Below, piece by piece: positions 41,138 through 51,532 of a stretch of DNA of 64,000 bases. The stretch comes from Rahnella ecdela (GTDB lineage: Bacteria > Pseudomonadota > Gammaproteobacteria > Enterobacterales > Enterobacteriaceae). Numbering within the stretch: position 1 is the first letter of the stretch; the number at the start of each line of letters is the position of its first letter. The position numbers and the translations under genes were made by a program. The DNA lies in contig NZ_JAFMOY010000121.1 in NCBI RefSeq assembly GCF_019049625.1, positions 62,001 through 126,000 of the forward strand, given 5' to 3'. Below the pieces are notes generated by a model. That model worked only from the letters and a program-made list of their open reading frames with translations. It was not told the origin of the DNA and did not search any database.

Positions 41138-41153
41138 AGCAAACGATTGCTTT
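41138..41153. promoter_or_regulatory. Candidate PurR operator upstream of xanP
   Basis: AGCAAACGATTGCTTT has the core GCAAACGATTGC, one base from the PurR core GCAAACGTTTGC, and lies 55-70 bases before the xanP start. PurR control of a purine permease is biologically sensible. Found by eye, not by matrix scoring. Confidence 0.5.
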
Positions 41154-41207
41154 TGTCGTTAATTTCAATAAAAATGCCCGCTTTGCCGCTTATTGGAATG
41201 CCATAAC

Positions 41208-42599
41208 ATGAGTTCGCAAACAGCAGAACAAGAAACACAGCAACCTGATGTCTCCCGCCAGCAAAAAAGTGAACTGATTTACCGGCTCGAAGACCGCCCG
41301 CCACTCCCTCAGACGTTATTTGCCGCCTGTCAGCATTTGCTGGCGATGTTTGTTGCGGTGATCACCCCGGCATTACTGATTTGTCAGTCACTGGGTTTAC
41401 CTGCGCAAGACACGCAGCACATCATCAGCATGTCGCTTTTCGCCTCCGGTCTGGCTTCCATTTTACAGATTAAAACCTGGGGGCCGGTCGGCTCGGGATT
41501 ACTCTCCATTCAGGGCACCAGCTTTAACTTTGTTGCGCCGCTTATCATGGGCGGAATGGCGCTGAAAAATGGCGGAGCCGATGTCCCCACCATGATGGCA
41601 GCACTGTTCGGCACACTGATGTTGGCTTCCTGCACTGAAATCATTCTTTCCCGATTCCTGCATCTGGCGCGCCGCATAATTACGCCGCTGGTTTCCGGCA
41701 TTGTGGTGATGATTATCGGGCTGTCACTGATCCAGGTCGGACTGACGTCTATTGGCGGCGGTTACTCTGCCATGAGTGATCACACGTTTGGCGCGCCAAA
41801 AAATCTGTTGCTGGCCGCCGTCGTACTGGTGGTGATTGTTCTGCTGAACCGCCAGCGTAATCCTTACCTGCGCGTAGCGTCTCTGGTGATTGCGATGGCC
41901 GTGGGTTATCTGGCGGCATGGATGATGGGAATGTTGCCAGCGGTCGCGCCAGCCACACAGACAAACTGGATAACCTTACCGACGCCGCTTTATTACGGAC
42001 TGGGCTTTGACTGGAACCTGCTGATCCCGCTGATGCTGATTTTCATGGTCACGTCGCTGGAAACTATCGGTGATATTACCGCGACCTCAGACGTTTCTGA
42101 GCAGCCGGTCAGCGGTCCGCTTTACATGAAGCGCATCAAAGGCGGCGTTCTGGCAAATGGCCTGAACTCGATGCTTTCTGCGGTATTTAACACCTTTCCG
42201 AATTCATGCTTCGGGCAAAACAACGGCGTGATTCAACTGACCGGCGTTGCCAGCCGTTACGTCGGTTTTGTCGTCGCGCTGATGTTGATCATTCTCGGTC
42301 TGTTTCCTGCCGTAGCCGGCTTTGTACAGCATATTCCGGAACCCGTTCTGGGCGGTGCTACCATCGTAATGTTCGGTACGATTGCCGCTTCCGGCGTACG
42401 TATTGTTTCCCGTGAGCGCCTGAACCGCCGCGCGATTATGATCATGGCGCTTTCACTGGCCGTCGGTATGGGTGTTTCGCAGCAACCCCTGATCCTGCAA
42501 TTTGCGCCGGACTGGCTTAAAACCCTGCTGTCTTCGGGAATTGCTGCCGGTGGTATAACTGCGATTGTTCTGAATCTGGTTTTCCCTCACGAAAAGTAA
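41208..42599 (+). CDS. xanP: Xanthine permease XanP (NCS2/NAT family)
   Basis: A proton-driven high-affinity xanthine importer. The start at 41208 ([14 protein letters not shown]) gives 463 residues, as in E. coli; the ATG at 41193 would add five non-conserved residues. The NAT signature region [17 protein letters not shown] (about 320-336) and the substrate carboxylate loop [16 protein letters not shown] near 275 are intact. About 12-14 transmembrane segments are seen. Confidence 0.95.
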   Translation: MSSQTAEQETQQPDVSRQQKSELIYRLEDRPPLPQTLFAACQHLLAMFVAVITPALLICQSLGLPAQDTQHIISMSLFASGLASILQIKTWGPVGSGLLSIQGTSFNFVAPLIMGGMALKNGGADVPTMMAALFGTLMLASCTEIILSRFLHLARRIITPLVSGIVVMIIGLSLIQVGLTSIGGGYSAMSDHTFGAPKNLLLAAVVLVVIVLLNRQRNPYLRVASLVIAMAVGYLAAWMMGMLPAVAPATQTNWITLPTPLYYGLGFDWNLLIPLMLIFMVTSLETIGDITATSDVSEQPVSGPLYMKRIKGGVLANGLNSMLSAVFNTFPNSCFGQNNGVIQLTGVASRYVGFVVALMLIILGLFPAVAGFVQHIPEPVLGGATIVMFGTIAASGVRIVSRERLNRRAIMIMALSLAVGMGVSQQPLILQFAPDWLKTLLSSGIAAGGITAIVLNLVFPHEK

Positions 42600-42753
42600 T
42601 CACCGGATGTAATCCGAGTGCAACAGCGGCAGCGGGTCTGGAACCCCTGCCGCTTTTTATTGTCTCCATTCTGCTAACCTGTTGAGAAAAATCGCGGTTT
42701 GCGGCATAAACAAAGAATCTTTTTTCCACTTTCCCGTTACAGGGCTCCAGACG

Positions 42754-44448
42754 ATGAGATTTATCGGTAAAATTTTGCTGACGTTCGCCTTACTTCTGGT
42801 GCTGGCGATCGTGCTGGTGTACGTCCTATTACAAACCCGCTGGGCGGCTGGCTGGGTCAGCCGCTGGATAAGCGATAACAGCGAGTACCGCGTCTCCGTT
42901 GAGAAAATCGACCATAACTGGTCATCTCCGGGTCGCGTGACGTTAAACAATGTCGTCTTCGGGCAAAAGAATCAGCCGGAAATACTGAACGCAGGCGAAG
43001 TCGATTTAGATTTAAGCTGGCGTCAGATAACCGAGCCGCGCTTTTTTGACCGCCTGGTTCTGGCGAACGGGCGCCTCAACGTCAACCTTTCCCCGATGAA
43101 TTTACCGTTGCAGGCCGATACCCTTCAGCTCAGCAAAATGGCGCTGACCGGGAAAATCGATGGATTAGATATTCAGGGACAGCAGATTAATGCCGGTATT
43201 TCACCGTGGCAGCCAAAACCGGCTCAGTTGCTGGGAGACAAAGCCGATTTCCAGCTGAGTGCCGCCAGCCTGACGGTTAACGGACTTCCGGCCGAAAATG
43301 TGCTGATTCAGGGCAAAATCAATAATAAGAATCTGACGCTGAGCAATTTTGGCGGCGATCTGGCGCGCGGTCAGCTGACCGGGAAAGCTACGCAGGCTGC
43401 CGATGGCAGCTGGAATATTGAAAACCTGCGCCTGAGCAATGTGCGTCTGCAAACCTCTAAACCGCTTTCTGCTTTCTTCGATGATTTCCAGACGCTGCCC
43501 AAAGTGACCATCCAGCGTCTGGATCTGATTGACGCGCGTTTACAGGGAACTGACTGGGCGTTCAGCGACGTGGATTTATCCGTGCAGGATCTGACGCTTG
43601 AAAAAGGCGACTGGCAAAGCGATGAAGGGGAAATTACCCTGAACGCCACCGATATGATTGATGGCAATGTGCATATTCAGGACCCGATCATCAGTCTCGA
43701 CCTTTCGCCGCAGGGAATTGCTATCAAACAGGCGACGGCGCGCTGGGAACGCAGTTTGCTGCGCACCACCGGTAACTGGCTGCGTGCTAACAAACGTCTG
43801 CAACTTGATGAAGTTTCCATCGCGGGTCTGGAATATACGCTGCCGGAAAACTGGAAACAGCTCTGGAATCAGGCGCTGCCGGATTCGCTTTCTGAAGTAT
43901 TCGTCAGCCGGTTTATTGCCAACCGCAACCTGATTATTGATATCAATCCGCAGTTCCCCTTCCAGCTGACCGCGCTTGATGGTCTGGGTAATAACCTGCT
44001 GCTGGCACGTAATCATCAGTGGGGGATCTGGAACGGCACGCTGAATCTGAACGCCAGCGAAGCCACCTTTAACCGCAATGATGTGCGCCGCCCTTCCATT
44101 ACGCTGAATGCAAACGACAGTCAGGTGAATATTTCTGAGCTGAGCGCCTTTACCAAAGAAGGTTTGCTGGAAGCCACGGCGACCATTGACCAGCAGCCGC
44201 AGCGCCATTTCGCCGTGAAGATGACCGGTCGCTCTGTACCGGCTAATCAGCTGGAAAACTGGGGATGGCCGCACATTTCGCTGGAGGGTAATGCCAATAT
44301 GCAGCTGAATCTGCAAGGGCAAATGCCGGCGAATGTAGATTACAAACCGACTCTGAACGGGACGTTGCAAGTGAATGGCAGCCAGGCGATTGATCAGAGA
44401 ATGGTCAACGGACTGGTCACCGGCGCGCCAGCACCTGTCGCCCCGTAG
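42754..44448 (+). CDS. yicH: AsmA family protein YicH
   Basis: A 564-residue envelope protein (E. coli YicH 569). The start at 42754 is followed by one N-terminal membrane segment (IGKILLTFALLLVLAIVLVYVLL), then a long, beta-rich periplasmic domain with repeated LDLSW/LNLSPMNL-type strands, as in the AsmA/TamB-like lipid-transfer family. The frame from 42682 is rejected because the membrane helix should be at the N-terminus. Followed by a terminator. The family is now linked to phospholipid transport to the outer membrane; the particular role of YicH is not known. Confidence 0.92.
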   Translation: MRFIGKILLTFALLLVLAIVLVYVLLQTRWAAGWVSRWISDNSEYRVSVEKIDHNWSSPGRVTLNNVVFGQKNQPEILNAGEVDLDLSWRQITEPRFFDRLVLANGRLNVNLSPMNLPLQADTLQLSKMALTGKIDGLDIQGQQINAGISPWQPKPAQLLGDKADFQLSAASLTVNGLPAENVLIQGKINNKNLTLSNFGGDLARGQLTGKATQAADGSWNIENLRLSNVRLQTSKPLSAFFDDFQTLPKVTIQRLDLIDARLQGTDWAFSDVDLSVQDLTLEKGDWQSDEGEITLNATDMIDGNVHIQDPIISLDLSPQGIAIKQATARWERSLLRTTGNWLRANKRLQLDEVSIAGLEYTLPENWKQLWNQALPDSLSEVFVSRFIANRNLIIDINPQFPFQLTALDGLGNNLLLARNHQWGIWNGTLNLNASEATFNRNDVRRPSITLNANDSQVNISELSAFTKEGLLEATATIDQQPQRHFAVKMTGRSVPANQLENWGWPHISLEGNANMQLNLQGQMPANVDYKPTLNGTLQVNGSQAIDQRMVNGLVTGAPAPVAP

Positions 44449-44474
44449 TTCTTAACGGCCTCTTAAAAGCAAAA

Positions 44475-44500
44475 AAGGCACCGCAATCGCGGTGCCTTTT
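44475..44500. terminator. Terminator between yicH and fabY
   Basis: Stem GGCACCGC / GCGGTGCC (44477-44496), flanked by AAAAAA on the left and TTTT on the right, so usable from both sides of a convergent pair. Confidence 0.85.
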
Positions 44501-44517
44501 AATTGGTCTGAAACAAA

Positions 44518-45450
44518 TCAGTTAATTTCAGGCTCCAGCGGTGCACCGGGTGCCGCAGGAAGGACCAGATAGGTCCCTTCAAACACCGCGCCATCCACTT
44601 CATCACCGTATAAATTCACCTCAAGCTGAACGCGGGCTTTACGTCCGCGCGCCAGACGGTCAAGGTCACCACTGACTGAGCCGAGATCGGCCACCGCACG
44701 AGGCCTGCCGGTCACCGGAGAACTGTAGCGTATATGGGCGTCGGCCAGCACGATGGTGCCGCCCAGATGCCGTTCACGCAGCAGCAGCCAGATCAAACCC
44801 CAGCCGGTCAGCGTTGCCAGCGAGAATAAACTCCCGGCGAATAACGTATGGTGCGGATTCTGGTTGCCTGTTTCCGGCATCGTGGTCACAAAACGCTGGC
44901 CGGTATACTGGCTGATCCGCACCCCCATTTTCTCACTCAGAGGAATATGGTCGTACCAGGCTTGTTGCAACTGCCCGCACCAGTCGGGGCGATGGAGAAT
45001 GTCATCCAGCGTTTCAATAGGTTTAATCATCAGGAAGTGGCGGACCGGAGTCGTTTGCGGCGTGGTAATCTCGCCCTGATTCACAAAACCCAGTTTGGCA
45101 AAGAAGTCGACCGCGTCTTCGCGGGCACTACAGACTACGCGCTTTACCCCTTCCTGACGCGCCACAGACTCCAGAGTCATCGCCACCAGCGTTCCTAACC
45201 CTTTGTCCTGCACATCCGGATCAACGGCCAGGAAGCGGATTGAGGCTTCGTTATCGGCATTAATGTATAAACGGCCAACCGCGACCGGCTCGCCGCTTTC
45301 ATCCACAACCATCTGATGATGCGCAATAGAATCGTAGGCATCCCGTTCGGAGCCTTCAGGTTGCCGCAGGGGTTTGCGCAGCATTTCCCAGCGAAATCGG
45401 TAATAGGCGGCCAGTTCTTTTTCGGTCGTCGGTACTCTCAGGTGATACAT
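44518..45450 (-). CDS. fabY: Acetyl-CoA/ACP thioesterase-GNAT fusion FabY (YiiD)
   Basis: A 310-residue two-domain protein (E. coli 329). The N-terminal GNAT acetyltransferase domain (residues about 1-150) shows [20 protein letters not shown]. The C-terminal hot-dog thioesterase-like domain (about 160-310) shows [21 protein letters not shown]. coli FabY was reported to start fatty-acid synthesis in place of FabH. It heads a minus-strand run with dtd; the start is 33 bases below the dtd stop. Confidence 0.92.
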   Translation of the reverse strand: MYHLRVPTTEKELAAYYRFRWEMLRKPLRQPEGSERDAYDSIAHHQMVVDESGEPVAVGRLYINADNEASIRFLAVDPDVQDKGLGTLVAMTLESVARQEGVKRVVCSAREDAVDFFAKLGFVNQGEITTPQTTPVRHFLMIKPIETLDDILHRPDWCGQLQQAWYDHIPLSEKMGVRISQYTGQRFVTTMPETGNQNPHHTLFAGSLFSLATLTGWGLIWLLLRERHLGGTIVLADAHIRYSSPVTGRPRAVADLGSVSGDLDRLARGRKARVQLEVNLYGDEVDGAVFEGTYLVLPAAPGAPLEPEIN

Positions 45451-45483
45451 AGATGCTTTCTCTCCGGCGTTATGCCTTATCGA

Positions 45484-45921
45484 TCAGACTTGTAGCCAGA
45501 AGGTCACCGGCCCGTCGTTCACCAGTGCCACTTTCATATCCGCAGCGAAACGCCCGGTTTCGGTCACAATGCCTTTCTCACGGCACTGCCCGCAAAAATA
45601 CTGATACAACCGGTCGGCTTCCTGCGGCTCAGCACCGCGCGAGAACCCCGGACGCATGCCTTTTTGCGTGTCAGCCGCCAGCGTAAATTGCGACACTACC
45701 AGCAGACTGCCGCCAGCCTGCTGCACGTTAAGATTCATTTTGTCATTTTCGTCGCCGAAAATTCGGTACCCGATCACCCGTTCACAAAGGCGCTTAGCTT
45801 TTTGTTCGTCATCGCCCTGTTCAACACCCAGTAAAACCAGCAATCCCGGCCCTATCTGGCCGCAAACGTCGCCATCGATAGTGACACTGGCATTCAAAAC
45901 CCGCTGAATTAACGCAATCAT
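45484..45921 (-). CDS. dtd: D-aminoacyl-tRNA deacylase
   Basis: Removes D-amino acids (and glycine mischarged on tRNA-Ala) from tRNA. It has 145 residues, as in E. coli. The family motif [15 protein letters not shown] is near residue 77, and [11 protein letters not shown] at the C-terminus holds the Gly-cisPro that inserts into the partner active site. It lies between yihY and fabY. Confidence 0.96.
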   Translation of the reverse strand: MIALIQRVLNASVTIDGDVCGQIGPGLLVLLGVEQGDDEQKAKRLCERVIGYRIFGDENDKMNLNVQQAGGSLLVVSQFTLAADTQKGMRPGFSRGAEPQEADRLYQYFCGQCREKGIVTETGRFAADMKVALVNDGPVTFWLQV

Positions 45922-45939
45922 ACAAATCCTTCAGACTGA

Positions 45940-46809
45940 TTATTCTTCTGCCTTGTATTGAGCAGACTGCAATTTTCTCACGGAGCGAAACTCGCCAAGC
46001 GTGACGGTAATTTCGGCCCCAAGAAGCACGATACACCAGCTGACATAGACCCAGAGAAATAAAATGGGGATCACAGCCAGTACACCGTAAATCAACTGAT
46101 ATGACGGGAAAAGCTGAATGTATAAGGTGAAGATTTTTTTACTCAGTTCAAATAATGCACCGGATACCAGCGCGCCTATCAGCGCATCTTTTGCCGGAAC
46201 TCTGACCGTTGGCACCACCTGATATAAAAGCCAGAACGTCACCCAGGAAATCAGTAACGGCAGAATACGCAGCGCATGGTCGATAAGGGAATGCACCCCG
46301 CTGAGGTTCAGCCAGTTCAGTGAAAGCAGATAAGAACTGACCGCCACGCTGGCCACCAAAAGAATTGGGCCGAGCGTTAATACCATCCAGTACACCGCAA
46401 AGGAGAACACAATCGGGCGCTTGGTTTTGCTGTTCCAGATTTTGTTCAGCACGCTGTCTACGGAGGCTATCAGAAGCAGTGCGGTGACGATTAACCCGCA
46501 GGTGCCCACCGCCGTCATTTTGCTGGAGTTGGCAACAAACTGTTCGAGATAACGCTGAATGGTATTGCCCGTCGCCGGCATGAAGTTAGAAAAGATGAAG
46601 GTTTTCAGCTGCGCGCTGATATCCGAGAACACCGGGAATAACGCGAACAGCGAAAATACCACAGCGATCAAAGGTACCAGCGAAAGCAAAGAGACATAGG
46701 CTAAATGGCCCGCGAGAAGCGTCAGGCCATCCTTGTCTGAGCGCTTTAAGAGCAGGACTGTGAACTTCCACAATGATTTTGGATAGTGGCTCAATGCCCT
46801 GTGCTGCAT
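45940..46809 (-). CDS. yihY: YihY/BrkB family inner-membrane protein
   Basis: A 289-residue multi-pass membrane protein (UPF0761). About six hydrophobic segments; [21 protein letters not shown] and [23 protein letters not shown] are the best conserved parts. It was once thought to be RNase BN, which is wrong; its function is unknown. It lies 18 bases upstream of dtd and 11 bases downstream of yihX, so one transcript is likely. Confidence 0.94.
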   Translation of the reverse strand: MQHRALSHYPKSLWKFTVLLLKRSDKDGLTLLAGHLAYVSLLSLVPLIAVVFSLFALFPVFSDISAQLKTFIFSNFMPATGNTIQRYLEQFVANSSKMTAVGTCGLIVTALLLIASVDSVLNKIWNSKTKRPIVFSFAVYWMVLTLGPILLVASVAVSSYLLSLNWLNLSGVHSLIDHALRILPLLISWVTFWLLYQVVPTVRVPAKDALIGALVSGALFELSKKIFTLYIQLFPSYQLIYGVLAVIPILFLWVYVSWCIVLLGAEITVTLGEFRSVRKLQSAQYKAEE

Positions 46810-46820
46810 CCTTACATCCT

Positions 46821-47408
46821 TCAGGAAAAGTATTTCGGTACCGTCTGGTTATCTTCCACCCACACAGCTTCAATGCCTGCCGCGCGGGCAGCTTCAATAT
46901 TCTCTGCCACATCATCAAAGAAAACTGCCTCGCTGGCAGTAAAGCCTTCTTTTTCCAGCACATGCTGGAAGATTTCCGGTTCAGGTTTTCGCATACCCAG
47001 ATTTTGCGAAAGATACATTGCATCGGTATTGGCTTCGATTTCCGGATAGTGCTGAGGCCAGAAATCCAGGTGTAAACGGTTAGTATTCGACAGCACGACA
47101 ACGCGATGACCTTCTTCGCGCAGCTTCTGGAATAAAGTGATGACTTCAGGACGCAGACCGACAAATACCGCGTGCCAGCCCGCACTGAACTGCTCGAAAC
47201 TGAGCGCAATGCCCATTTCATTACACAGATCGGCTGCAAACTGTTCGTCGCTGATTTCACCCCGCTCGTGCTTCTGGAACACATCGCCCATTTTGAACCG
47301 CTCAGTCAGCGTGGCCAGCGGCGTTCCGCTGAGATGACTCCACACGCCAAGGACACGTTTGAAATCAATATCAATAATGACGTTTCCCATATCAAAAATG
47401 TACAGCAT
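46821..47408 (-). CDS. yihX: HAD-like alpha-D-glucose-1-phosphate phosphatase
   Basis: A 195-residue HAD phosphatase. The nucleophile D6 lies in [15 protein letters not shown]; motif [13 protein letters not shown] near residue 105; motif III lysine in [10 protein letters not shown]; motif [15 protein letters not shown]. coli YihX releases glucose from alpha-glucose-1-phosphate during glycogen breakdown. First gene of yihX-yihY-dtd. Confidence 0.93.
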   Translation of the reverse strand: MLYIFDMGNVIIDIDFKRVLGVWSHLSGTPLATLTERFKMGDVFQKHERGEISDEQFAADLCNEMGIALSFEQFSAGWHAVFVGLRPEVITLFQKLREEGHRVVVLSNTNRLHLDFWPQHYPEIEANTDAMYLSQNLGMRKPEPEIFQHVLEKEGFTASEAVFFDDVAENIEAARAAGIEAVWVEDNQTVPKYFS

Positions 47409-47510
47409 TGCACGCTCCTGATTTCAAAGATGACTTTTAACTTTAGCGGTAAAACGTACACCTGAACAGTGACAGAGTTGCGGTGTTTACCTCAGCGTTA
47501 GAAAAAAAGA

Positions 47511-47542
47511 CAAAAAAAACAGGGTACCCAAAGGCACCCTGT
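47511..47542 (-). terminator. Terminator of typA
   Basis: On the minus strand, ACAGGGT (47542-47536) pairs with ACCCTGT (47525-47519), followed by a T-run (47518-47512). Confidence 0.8.
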
Positions 47543-47571
47543 TTCTGTGTAACGGCGAGCGTTAAAGAAGA

Positions 47572-49395
47572 TTAACCTTCTTTAGGACCACGCATAGCAC
47601 GTTTACGATCGTTCTCGGTCAGGTGACGTTTACGGATACGTACAGACTGAGGAGTTACTTCGACCAGTTCGTCATCATCGATGAATTCCAGAGCTTGCTC
47701 CAGAGACATTTTGATAGCAGGAACCAGAGTCGTTGCTTCGTCAGTACCGGACGCACGCATGTTGGTCAGTTTCTTACCGGTCAGGCAGTTCACGGTCAGG
47801 TCGTTAGAACGTGAGTGAATACCGATGATCTGGCCTTCATACACTTCTGCGCCGTGGCCCAGGAACAATTTACCGCGGTCTTGCAGGCTGAACAGTGCGA
47901 ACGCAACTGCTTTACCCTGACCGTTGGAGATCAGCACGCCGTTCTGACGCTGGCCGATTTCGCCCGGACGAACGTCATCGTAGTGGCTGAACGTGGAGTA
48001 CAGCAGACCGGTACCAGAAGTCATGGTCATGAATTCTGTACGGAAGCCGATCAGGCCACGAGCAGGGATCAGGTAATCAAGACGGATACGACCTTTGCCG
48101 TCTGGGATCATGTCTTTGACATCGCCTTTACGCTCACCCATGGCCTGCATTACAGAACCCTGGTGTTGCTCTTCGATATCCAGTGTCACGTTCTCGAATG
48201 GCTCTTGCATGCGGCCATCGATTTTACGGTTGATTACTTTAGGACGGGAAACCGCCAGCTCGAAACCTTCACGACGCATGTTTTCGATCAGAACCGACAG
48301 GTGAAGTTCACCACGGCCTGAAACGCGGAATGCATCAGCATCTTCAGTTTCTTCAACACGCAATGCAACGTTGTGCACCAGTTCTTTGTTCAGACGGTCA
48401 AGGATCTGACGTGAAGTCACATACTTACCTTCTTTACCGCAGAACGGAGAGGTGTTAACGCAGAAATACATGGTCACTGTTGGTTCATCAACGCTCAGCG
48501 CTGGCAGAGCTTCAACATTCGCCGGATCACAAATAGTGTCGGAGATGTTCAGTTCGCCCAGGCCGGTGATTGCGATGATGTCGCCCGCTTCAGCAATGGT
48601 CGCTTCGATACGCTCAAGACCCATGTGGGTCAGAACTTTACCGACTTTACCATTACGGGTTTTGCCTTCGCTGTCGATGACAGTGATTTGCTGGTTAGGC
48701 TTCACGGTACCGCGTTTGATGCGGCCGATACCGATGACGCCAACATAGTTGTTGTAGTCCAGCTGAGAGATTTGCATCTGGAAAGGTGCTTCCATCTCAA
48801 CTTGTGGCGGAGCTACGTGGTCAACGATCGCCTGGTACAGCGGGGTCATGTCTTCGGCCATAGCATTATGGTCGTTACCCGCGATACCCATCAGTGCTGA
48901 TGCATAGATGATTGGGAAATCGAGTTGTTCGTCGGTTGCGTCCAGGTTTACGAACAGGTCGAAGACCTGATCAACAACCCAGTCAGGACGCGCGCCAGGG
49001 CGGTCAACCTTGTTGATTACCACGATCGGCTTCAGACCATTAGCGAATGCTTTTTTGGTCACGAAACGGGTTTGCGGCATTGGGCCATCCATTGCATCCA
49101 CAACCAGCAGCACCGAGTCGACCATTGACATCACACGCTCTACCTCACCGCCGAAGTCGGCGTGTCCTGGGGTATCCACGATGTTGATGCGGTAGTCTTT
49201 CCAATTAATGGCGGTGTTTTTTGCGAGGATGGTAATCCCACGCTCTTTCTCCAAATCGTTGGAGTCCATTACGCGTTCAGTGGCTTCTACACGCTCTCCG
49301 AAAGTACCGGATTGTTGCAGCAGCTTGTCGACCAGGGTGGTTTTACCATGGTCAACGTGGGCAATAATGGCGATGTTACGCAAATTTTCGATCAC
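47572..49395 (-). CDS. typA: Ribosome-associated GTPase TypA/BipA
   Basis: An EF-G/LepA-like translational GTPase needed for 50S assembly in the cold and under stress. It has 607 residues, as in E. coli. G1 is [14 protein letters not shown] at about 13-26, G2 RGITI, G3 [12 protein letters not shown]4 NKVDR, then beta-barrel domain II, EF-G-like domains III and V, and the BipA-specific C-terminal domain ending [20 protein letters not shown]. Divergent from glnA across 457 bases. Confidence 0.97.
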   Translation of the reverse strand: MIENLRNIAIIAHVDHGKTTLVDKLLQQSGTFGERVEATERVMDSNDLEKERGITILAKNTAINWKDYRINIVDTPGHADFGGEVERVMSMVDSVLLVVDAMDGPMPQTRFVTKKAFANGLKPIVVINKVDRPGARPDWVVDQVFDLFVNLDATDEQLDFPIIYASALMGIAGNDHNAMAEDMTPLYQAIVDHVAPPQVEMEAPFQMQISQLDYNNYVGVIGIGRIKRGTVKPNQQITVIDSEGKTRNGKVGKVLTHMGLERIEATIAEAGDIIAITGLGELNISDTICDPANVEALPALSVDEPTVTMYFCVNTSPFCGKEGKYVTSRQILDRLNKELVHNVALRVEETEDADAFRVSGRGELHLSVLIENMRREGFELAVSRPKVINRKIDGRMQEPFENVTLDIEEQHQGSVMQAMGERKGDVKDMIPDGKGRIRLDYLIPARGLIGFRTEFMTMTSGTGLLYSTFSHYDDVRPGEIGQRQNGVLISNGQGKAVAFALFSLQDRGKLFLGHGAEVYEGQIIGIHSRSNDLTVNCLTGKKLTNMRASGTDEATTLVPAIKMSLEQALEFIDDDELVEVTPQSVRIRKRHLTENDRKRAMRGPKEG

Positions 49396-49544
49396 AGCTT
49401 TGCCTCAGGCATTAGAAATAGCGCGCTATTGTACACGTATTAAGCGAGGTTCTAAACAAGATCACAAGGATCTTGATGAAACAACTTATGGATGGTTACT
49501 TTGTGATCCCTTTCACGGTGCAAAAAGACCACTGAACCATTATG

Positions 49545-49561
49545 ACGCACCGTTTTGGTGC
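49545..49561. promoter_or_regulatory. NtrC binding site 1 (glnA enhancer)
   Basis: CGCACCGTTTTGGTGCC is a GCACC-N5-GGTGC palindrome matching the NtrC consensus. Its centre lies about 141 bases before the start point predicted from the sigma-54 promoter. Confidence 0.85.
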
Positions 49562-49576
49562 CATGCATCTCAGAGT

Positions 49577-49593
49577 TAGCACCATTATAGTGC
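49577..49593. promoter_or_regulatory. NtrC binding site 2 (glnA enhancer)
   Basis: AGCACCATTATAGTGCA matches GCACC-N5-rGTGC. Its centre is about 109 bases before the predicted start point and 32 bases, three helical turns, from site 1, the E. coli spacing. Confidence 0.85.
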
Positions 49594-49667
49594 AGAAATT
49601 CCGTTATGGTGCATACTTATCGAGTGCAAGAGCCCTGTAAAATGGCGTTGTTTGCATTTTCTCAAAG

Positions 49668-49684
49668 TTGGCACACTTTTCGCT
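49668..49684 (+). promoter_or_regulatory. Sigma-54 promoter of glnA (glnAp2)
   Basis: TTGGCACACTTTTCGCT: the GG of the -24 element and GC of the -12 element are ten bases apart, as required by RpoN, and the sequence is nearly the same as E. coli glnAp2. It lies about 170 bases before the glnA start codon. The rest of the 457-base typA-glnA gap holds no gene that I can see. Confidence 0.88.
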
Positions 49685-49852
49685 AATAGTTTTTAGGGTA
49701 AAAAAAAGTTTTTACAGGGTGAAGCGTCTGACCAGTCAAATAATAGCGCTGTTCAGTCCACACGCCAGTTCAAGTAAAGCTGTTATTTCCAACTAAAGAC
49801 CAAAAATGGTTATTCGTTCCACGACGATAATGAGAAATTCGGGAGAACTAGT

Positions 49853-51262
49853 ATGTCCGCTGAACACGTTTTGACGATGCTGAATGAGCATGAAGTGAAA
49901 TTCGTAGATTTACGTTTCACAGATACCAAAGGCAAAGAACAGCACGTCACCATTCCTGCACACCAGGTTAGCGCTGACTTCTTCGAAGAAGGCAAAATGT
50001 TTGATGGCTCTTCAATCGGTGGCTGGAAAGGCATTAACGAATCTGACATGGTTTTGATGCCAGATGCGAGCACTGCTGTTCTTGATCCGTTCTACGAAGA
50101 AACCACTCTGATCATTCGTTGCGACATCCTTGAGCCAACTACGCTGCAAGGTTATGACCGCGACCCACGTTCTACCGCAAAACGTGCAGAAGACTTCCTG
50201 CGCTCTTCCGGTATCGCGGACACCGTTCTGTTCGGGCCAGAGCCAGAATTCTTCCTGTTTGATGATGTGCGCTTCGGCAGCAGCATCTCCGGTTCTCACG
50301 TTGCTATCGATGATATCGAAGGCGCATGGAACTCCAGCACCAAATACGAAGGCGGCAACAAAGGCCACCGGCCTGCAGTTAAAGGCGGTTACTTCCCGGT
50401 TCCTCCGGTCGACTCATCCCAGGATCTGCGTTCTACCATGTGTCTGACCATGGAAGAAATGGGTCTGGTTGTTGAAGCTCACCACCACGAAGTGGCAACT
50501 GCTGGCCAGAACGAAGTGGCCACCCGCTTCAACACCCTGACCAAAAAAGCTGACGAAATCCAAATCTACAAATACGTGGTTCACAACGTGGCTCACGCAT
50601 TTGGCAAAACTGCTACCTTCATGCCAAAACCAATGTTTGGCGATAACGGTTCCGGTATGCACTGCCACATGTCTCTGTCCAAGAACGGTAACAACCTGTT
50701 CGCTGGCGACAAATACGGCGGCCTGTCTGAAATGGCACTGTTCTACATCGGCGGTATCATTAAACACGCTAAAGCGATCAACGCCTACGCTAACCCGACG
50801 ACTAACTCCTACAAACGTTTGGTCCCGGGCTACGAAGCACCAGTTATGCTGGCTTATTCTGCGCGTAACCGTTCTGCATCCATCCGTATTCCACACGTAT
50901 CAACGCCTAAAGCAATGCGTATCGAAGCACGCTTCCCTGATCCAGCGGCTAACCCATACCTGGCGTTTGCTGCACTGATGATGGCTGGCCTGGACGGTAT
51001 CATCAACAAGATCCACCCTGGCGATGCGATGGACAAAAACTTGTACGACCTGCCACCGGAAGAAGAAGCAGAAATTCCAAAAGTTGCAGGTTCACTGGAA
51101 GAAGCCCTGAACGCACTGAATGAAGACCGCGAGTTCCTGACCCGTGGCGGCGTGTTCACTGACGACGCTATCGATGCTTACATCGGTCTGCGTAAAGAAG
51201 AAATGGACCGCGTGCGTATGACTCCGCATCCGGTTGAGTTCGAACTGTATTACAGCGTTTAA
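49853..51262 (+). CDS. glnA: Glutamine synthetase, type I
   Basis: ATP-dependent amidation of glutamate, the main ammonium assimilation enzyme; a dodecamer. It has 469 residues, as in E. coli. The latch [18 protein letters not shown] is near residue 49; the catalytic block is [12 protein letters not shown] near 126; ATP site [12 protein letters not shown]; and the adenylylation tyrosine lies in [10 protein letters not shown] near 397, so GlnE/GlnB control is possible. First gene of glnA-glnL-glnG; driven by the NtrC-dependent sigma-54 promoter upstream. Confidence 0.98.
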   Translation: MSAEHVLTMLNEHEVKFVDLRFTDTKGKEQHVTIPAHQVSADFFEEGKMFDGSSIGGWKGINESDMVLMPDASTAVLDPFYEETTLIIRCDILEPTTLQGYDRDPRSTAKRAEDFLRSSGIADTVLFGPEPEFFLFDDVRFGSSISGSHVAIDDIEGAWNSSTKYEGGNKGHRPAVKGGYFPVPPVDSSQDLRSTMCLTMEEMGLVVEAHHHEVATAGQNEVATRFNTLTKKADEIQIYKYVVHNVAHAFGKTATFMPKPMFGDNGSGMHCHMSLSKNGNNLFAGDKYGGLSEMALFYIGGIIKHAKAINAYANPTTNSYKRLVPGYEAPVMLAYSARNRSASIRIPHVSTPKAMRIEARFPDPAANPYLAFAALMMAGLDGIINKIHPGDAMDKNLYDLPPEEEAEIPKVAGSLEEALNALNEDREFLTRGGVFTDDAIDAYIGLRKEEMDRVRMTPHPVEFELYYSV

Positions 51263-51417
51263 TAAAAACAGCGTTTAATTTTCGAATTGAACCTGAACTC
51301 AGCGCCCGCCCTCTGACCGGCGCTGAGAGAAATACCTGACTGAAGGTCTGGCGGTAAGAAAAACCTTCAGCGTCAAAATTAAGTAAAACGATTTTATTTG
51401 TTGCCGTGGAAACTTTC

Positions 51418-51442
51418 AGCCCATCTCCGGATGGGCTTTTTT
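51418..51442 (+). terminator. Terminator downstream of glnA
   Basis: Stem AGCCCATC / GATGGGCT type with a short loop, followed by six T. It ends a 3' untranslated region of about 180 bases and lies before glnL, so glnLG must be reached by read-through or by their own promoter. Confidence 0.88.
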
Positions 51443-51532
51443 CTCCACACTCTTTCCTGCTTAACCCCTCTGACCCGTGATTTCGCCGGGTAGCGAGATA
51501 AAATGCACCCATCAGGTGCGGGAGACTGCGGT

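Noticed and set aside
43576-44370. 264-codon frame antisense to yicH
   Set aside because: Low-complexity shadow of yicH, with no recognisable domain or ribosome site.
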